A stretch of 35,363 bases of DNA, taken from positions 1-35,363 of the forward strand of contig JASBRJ010000037.1 in NCBI GenBank assembly GCA_030149525.1, in the 5' to 3' direction. The notes under the pieces were generated by a model. That model was not told the origin of the DNA. It did not search any database and saw only the letters and a list, made by a program, of their open reading frames with translations. This DNA is from a bacterium (GTDB lineage: Bacteria > Vulcanimicrobiota > Xenobia > Xenobiales > JADMJV01). Made by a program: the position numbers and the translations under genes. Of the stretch, positions 32,336 through 35,363 are shown piece by piece. Positions within the stretch are counted from its first letter, which is position 1; every line of letters starts with the position of its first letter.

Positions 32336-34297
32336 ATGACACAATACCGAAATCGCAAAACTTCAAATCCCAAAGCTCCCCTACTATCGTCTCTCTTGCT
32401 TCTTCTGGTGATCGCTCTGAGCGATTCCTGTTGGGCTCAATCCGCACCGGAGAAGTCGACGAGAACGATACACTGCATGGGGCAAACCTGGAAAATCCCT
32501 GTTTACTCGACCTCCGAGGAAGACATCGTTCTGCTCAAGGGCGACGACAATGTCTTGACTCAAGTCGCTCGAGCTCTGGGTCAGTCGGTCAGTTGGTCGA
32601 CCTCCGAGACGGCTCTGTCTTCCAGCCTAGGCAAAAGCCTGGCTCTGGGCCAAACGGAACTCGACATCCACGGTCGAACAGAGACTCTGAAAGTCGTCCC
32701 CGCCATCGTGAACGGAGCCGTTCACATCCCCAGCAACGGACTGGAAGGCCTACTCGATGCTAAAGTCACGGTCAAAGGTCAGTCGATCTACGTGGAACCG
32801 ATTCTTCGCTCCATGGCGTATGTAGAGGACAGTGGCAGCGGCACCAACCTGCAAATCCTGACCTCGGTTCCCGTGCGCAGAAAAGTCTTCACCTTGAATA
32901 GCCCCAAACGCACGGTCATCGACCTTGTGGGAGTGGCTATCCCCAACGGGTTCGAAGTTCCCAGTCACAATATGGTAGGTGAGGTCCGAGTGGGCCAATT
33001 CCAACTCACCCCTGCCATTACCAGAGTCGTTATTCCGATGGAAGGCAAGCTTAAAGCCAATGCAACTCGCAGCTTGGATCTGTTCGAGCATAGCATCGAG
33101 TTGAGCTGGCCCGGATCACGACGGCCCATAGCGAGCGCCCCGAAACAGACTTCCGAACGGCCCAAAGCGATCGAGATCAAACCGGTCTCCGAAACCGTTC
33201 GACGCCCGGCCATCAAAATCAAGCCGGTGGACGACCAACAGGACCAGGACACGGTTGCTCTTGAGCCTGTCGAAGAAGACCCCGATGAGCGTTCGGCCGA
33301 ACCAGACACCGCAGTCGTACAAGAAAGAACGACTCTCAACGCTATCAATTGGGAAGGGAGTCGCCTGAAGCTGTCCTTCAGTCAGCCCGTGGGCTATCAA
33401 TGGGCCCGCGTGAGTGCCGGCCAGGAACGTTTTGTCATCGACTTTCCCGGAGTCATCTATCCCAAGAAAAAGGTTCACCTGGACTCGGGGGTTCCCGGAC
33501 TTCAAGCCGTCCGAGTGGTCCAAAACATGCCTGAACCCCAGCCTATCGTTCGACTAGTCTGTGATCTGGAAGCCTCTATCGAGGTGGAGGCTGAAGGTTC
33601 CGACGAAAGAATCCTCTACCTGAGCTTCCCCGGCAGAAAAGTCTCCAACGCGCGGATGGACAAAGGCATCGGACACACCTCCAAATCCTACGTAGCGAGC
33701 ACCGGTGGCGGTCGTACCATCTGTATCGACGCAGGACACGGCGGGTCCGATCCCGGGGCACTCAATCGCAGCGTTGGGGTTAACGAAAAACAAGTGACTC
33801 TAGACATCTGTCTCAAACTTGCAGAACTTTTGAAAGCTCAGGGCTGGAACGTCATTCTGACCCGAAGCTCCGATCGGGATGTTTCCTGGGCCGGCTCGAC
33901 GGCAAAGCAAGAGTTGGGTGCGCGGGCAAGGATGGCCAACGACTACGGCGCCGACCTTTTTGTGAGCGTTCACGCCAACGCCTCGGTGAACGCCTCTATT
34001 AACGGCACCTCCATTCACTGGTACAAGTCTACCGACTATCGACTGGCGAGCCTGTTGGAAAACGGCGTCATGTCGGGAACCGGTCGCAAGAACCGAGGCC
34101 TGGTAAAGAATCGGTTCTACGTCCTGGCCCACACCACCATGCCCGCTGTTCTTATCGAAACAGCGTTTCTTACCAACTCAACCGAGGGTAAGCTTCTAGC
34201 AAGCCCGGAATACCGGACTCGCATTGCACGCGGCATTGCGGCCGGACTTCAGGTGTACGCCTCGAAAACCTATTCTAACCCGACTGCCCGCAAGTAA
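32336..34297 (+). CDS. N-acetylmuramoyl-L-alanine amidase with copper-amine-oxidase-N-like and AMIN domains
   Basis: This 653-aa cell-wall amidase has a signal peptide (LLSSLLLLLVIALSDSCWA). Next comes a region like the copper-amine-oxidase N-terminal domain (about residues 45-155), then two AMIN-type domains (about 160-260 and 335-435) separated by a charged, Pro-rich linker. The C-terminal Amidase_3 domain starts near residue 460, with zinc ligands in DAGHGGSDPGA, the Glu in NEKQVTLD and the His in LFVSVHANAS, and the catalytic Glu in VLIETAFLTN. It should remove peptides from glycan strands, typically in septal splitting. The start is ATG 32336 with AAGGA at a proper distance. It is followed by uppP after 12 bp, so both cell-wall genes are probably one operon. 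Confidence 0.93.
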   Translation: MTQYRNRKTSNPKAPLLSSLLLLLVIALSDSCWAQSAPEKSTRTIHCMGQTWKIPVYSTSEEDIVLLKGDDNVLTQVARALGQSVSWSTSETALSSSLGKSLALGQTELDIHGRTETLKVVPAIVNGAVHIPSNGLEGLLDAKVTVKGQSIYVEPILRSMAYVEDSGSGTNLQILTSVPVRRKVFTLNSPKRTVIDLVGVAIPNGFEVPSHNMVGEVRVGQFQLTPAITRVVIPMEGKLKANATRSLDLFEHSIELSWPGSRRPIASAPKQTSERPKAIEIKPVSETVRRPAIKIKPVDDQQDQDTVALEPVEEDPDERSAEPDTAVVQERTTLNAINWEGSRLKLSFSQPVGYQWARVSAGQERFVIDFPGVIYPKKKVHLDSGVPGLQAVRVVQNMPEPQPIVRLVCDLEASIEVEAEGSDERILYLSFPGRKVSNARMDKGIGHTSKSYVASTGGGRTICIDAGHGGSDPGALNRSVGVNEKQVTLDICLKLAELLKAQGWNVILTRSSDRDVSWAGSTAKQELGARARMANDYGADLFVSVHANASVNASINGTSIHWYKSTDYRLASLLENGVMSGTGRKNRGLVKNRFYVLAHTTMPAVLIETAFLTNSTEGKLLASPEYRTRIARGIAAGLQVYASKTYSNPTARK

Positions 34298-34309
34298 GAA
34301 GGAAGACCA

Positions 34310-35140
34310 TTGACTGAAATCCCTCAACTCATCCACGCTGCCGTTCTCGGCCTGATGCAAGGCCTAGCCGAGTTCTTGCCCATCTCCTCCTCGGCGCACC
34401 TGGTGATCATTCCGGAAATTCTGGGTTGGCCTTATTTGGGGAAAGCTTTCGACGTGGCTCTTCACTTCGGGACCCTTCTAGCTCTGCTGGTGGTTTTCAA
34501 AGACGATGTCATCACTCTCCTCCGAGGCACCAAGAATCTCTTTCTGCGCTCGCCGGACGCCGATCCCGGCGAGAGCAGCCTGGTGCTGAAGCTCATCGTG
34601 GGCTGCATTCCGGCCGGCGTCATCGGCCTTGCTTTCGAAGATGTGATCGAGGAAAAATTAGGCGGACTCCTCTTCGTGGCCGCCATGCTGATCGGCTGGG
34701 GCGTTCTGTTGGAACTTGCCGATCGCAAGCAGAATACGGAAGGCGGGCGCACCCTGAAGGATCTCACTTTCCGAGATGCCGTGATCATCGGTTGCGCTCA
34801 AGCGGCCGCTTTAATGCCGGGAACCTCCCGCAGCGGCTCCACTATCACCACAGCCCTGTTCCTTGGCTTCACCCGCACTGAAGCGGCCCGATTTTCCTTC
34901 TTACTCTCCCTGCCCGTGGTGGCCGGCGCCTCGCTACTCAAGGGGATCAAGATGGCCAACGACCCGAGCACGGTGGAGACTCTAGGCCCTTTGATGGTGG
35001 GCATCCTGGTATCCGCCGTCTCAGGCTTCCTCTGTATCAAGTACTTCCTCAAGTACCTGCGCAACAACAGCTTCCGCCCCTTCGTCATCTACCGCATCGT
35101 TCTGGGCCTTTTTCTCATCAGCTGGGCCTTGAATCATTAA
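34310..35140 (+). CDS. uppP: Undecaprenyl-diphosphatase (BacA/UppP)
   Basis: UppP dephosphorylates undecaprenyl diphosphate to recycle the lipid carrier for peptidoglycan. The 276-aa polytopic protein has both signature motifs, EFLPISSSAHL near residue 21 and MPGTSRSGSTI near residue 169, with the conserved active-site Glu, His, Ser and Arg residues. About eight membrane helices are evident. The start is TTG 34310, preceded by AAGGAAG at a good distance. It follows the amidase gene by 12 bp, so both probably form one cell-wall operon, and it is convergent with a gene that leaves the window. Confidence 0.95.
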   Translation: MTEIPQLIHAAVLGLMQGLAEFLPISSSAHLVIIPEILGWPYLGKAFDVALHFGTLLALLVVFKDDVITLLRGTKNLFLRSPDADPGESSLVLKLIVGCIPAGVIGLAFEDVIEEKLGGLLFVAAMLIGWGVLLELADRKQNTEGGRTLKDLTFRDAVIIGCAQAAALMPGTSRSGSTITTALFLGFTRTEAARFSFLLSLPVVAGASLLKGIKMANDPSTVETLGPLMVGILVSAVSGFLCIKYFLKYLRNNSFRPFVIYRIVLGLFLISWALNH

Positions 35141-35146
35141 TCAGGC

Positions 35147-35362
35147 CTAGCGACAGGGAGCACCCGACCACCCGAGATGGCCTCTCCGTGGCTGACAGCG
35201 CCAGGCAGACTCAGCCGAGCGCAGCAGCCAGTACCCTTGCTCTGTCCGCCAGAGCGAAATCCGGTGGCGATAATCACAAATAGAATCATCCTTCACTCCC
35301 AGGTCCGTGACCAAGACCGTGACGCAAGGGACGGCTCCCCTCATCCGGACGACCTCGACAGT
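35147..35362 (-). CDS. C-terminal part of an unknown protein, truncated by window edge
   Basis: The minus-strand frame stops at 35147 and is open to the window edge. It reads T-V-E-V-V-R before the ATG at 35344, so it is probably the 3' end of a longer gene and not a small ORF. The visible residues include a beta-like stretch (GAVPCVTVLVTDLG), then YRHRISLWRTEQGYWLL and a Trp/Cys/Pro-rich end (AWRCQPRRGHLGWSGAPC). Tyr-Trp-rich C-termini with paired Cys suit an exported beta-rich protein, but I cannot name a family. It is convergent with uppP with 6 bp between stops. Confidence 0.55.
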   Translation of the reverse strand, partial: TVEVVRMRGAVPCVTVLVTDLGVKDDSICDYRHRISLWRTEQGYWLLRSAESAWRCQPRRGHLGWSGAPCR

Positions 35363-35363
35363 G

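Overview
This is a densely coded bacterial chromosome segment, moderately GC-rich by eye (I made no exact count), with frequent GTG and TTG starts, short gaps and several 4-bp GTGA stop/start overlaps. Signal-peptide proteins, a murein lytic transglycosylase and an AMIN/Amidase_3 amidase suggest a Gram-negative-type envelope. I cannot name the phylum: the genes are a mosaic of widely distributed families, and nothing like rRNA is present to decide it.

Layout. 1-2.6 kb: 3' part of a PFL/DUF711 gene, a MITE-like hairpin element at its stop codon, and ccoG. 2.6-5.4 kb (minus): mutS2 with a translationally coupled 94-aa unknown ORF. 5.5-8.7 kb (plus): a two-gene operon of a cytosolic parallel beta-helix protein with a C-terminal winged-helix-like region, overlapping a BrxD-like ATPase; no other BREX gene is present. 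8.6-9.5 kb: a lytic transglycosylase, convergent with the ATPase. 9.5-14.2 kb (minus): a RiPP-type cluster with two 34-aa precursor peptides flanking a radical SAM protein, plus an HPr-kinase-like protein, a PqqD-like protein and a nucleotidyltransferase. The last three resemble lasso-peptide tailoring genes, but no lasso cyclase or leader peptidase is visible. 14.2-14.3 kb: tRNA-Gln(TTG) with its own terminator. 14.4-18.7 kb (minus): a 1300-aa protein built almost wholly from an alanine/serine-rich 10-residue repeat with a higher-order duplication, followed at 7 bp by a 142-aa acidic helical protein. 18.9-24.1 kb: a gamma-glutamyltransferase-like protein, divergent from an M16 peptidase plus a GspF/PilC-like membrane protein. 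24.1-27.1 kb (minus): an exported Ig-like protein, a zinc-ribbon protein and an 86-aa protein. 27.2-32.3 kb (minus): a GNAT-like protein, LuxE, and a LuxC-adenylation-domain fusion in a tight operon without luciferase. 32.3-35.4 kb: amidase and uppP, then the 3' end of a convergent gene cut by the window edge.

The strongest candidates for an undescribed system are the RiPP cluster (9586-14196) and the beta-helix/BrxD-like pair (5528-8658). The decapeptide-repeat protein and the LuxC-adenylation fusion are also unusual. The RiPP precursors were found by reading the minus strand around the radical SAM gene; their shared length and leader are strong evidence that they are real.
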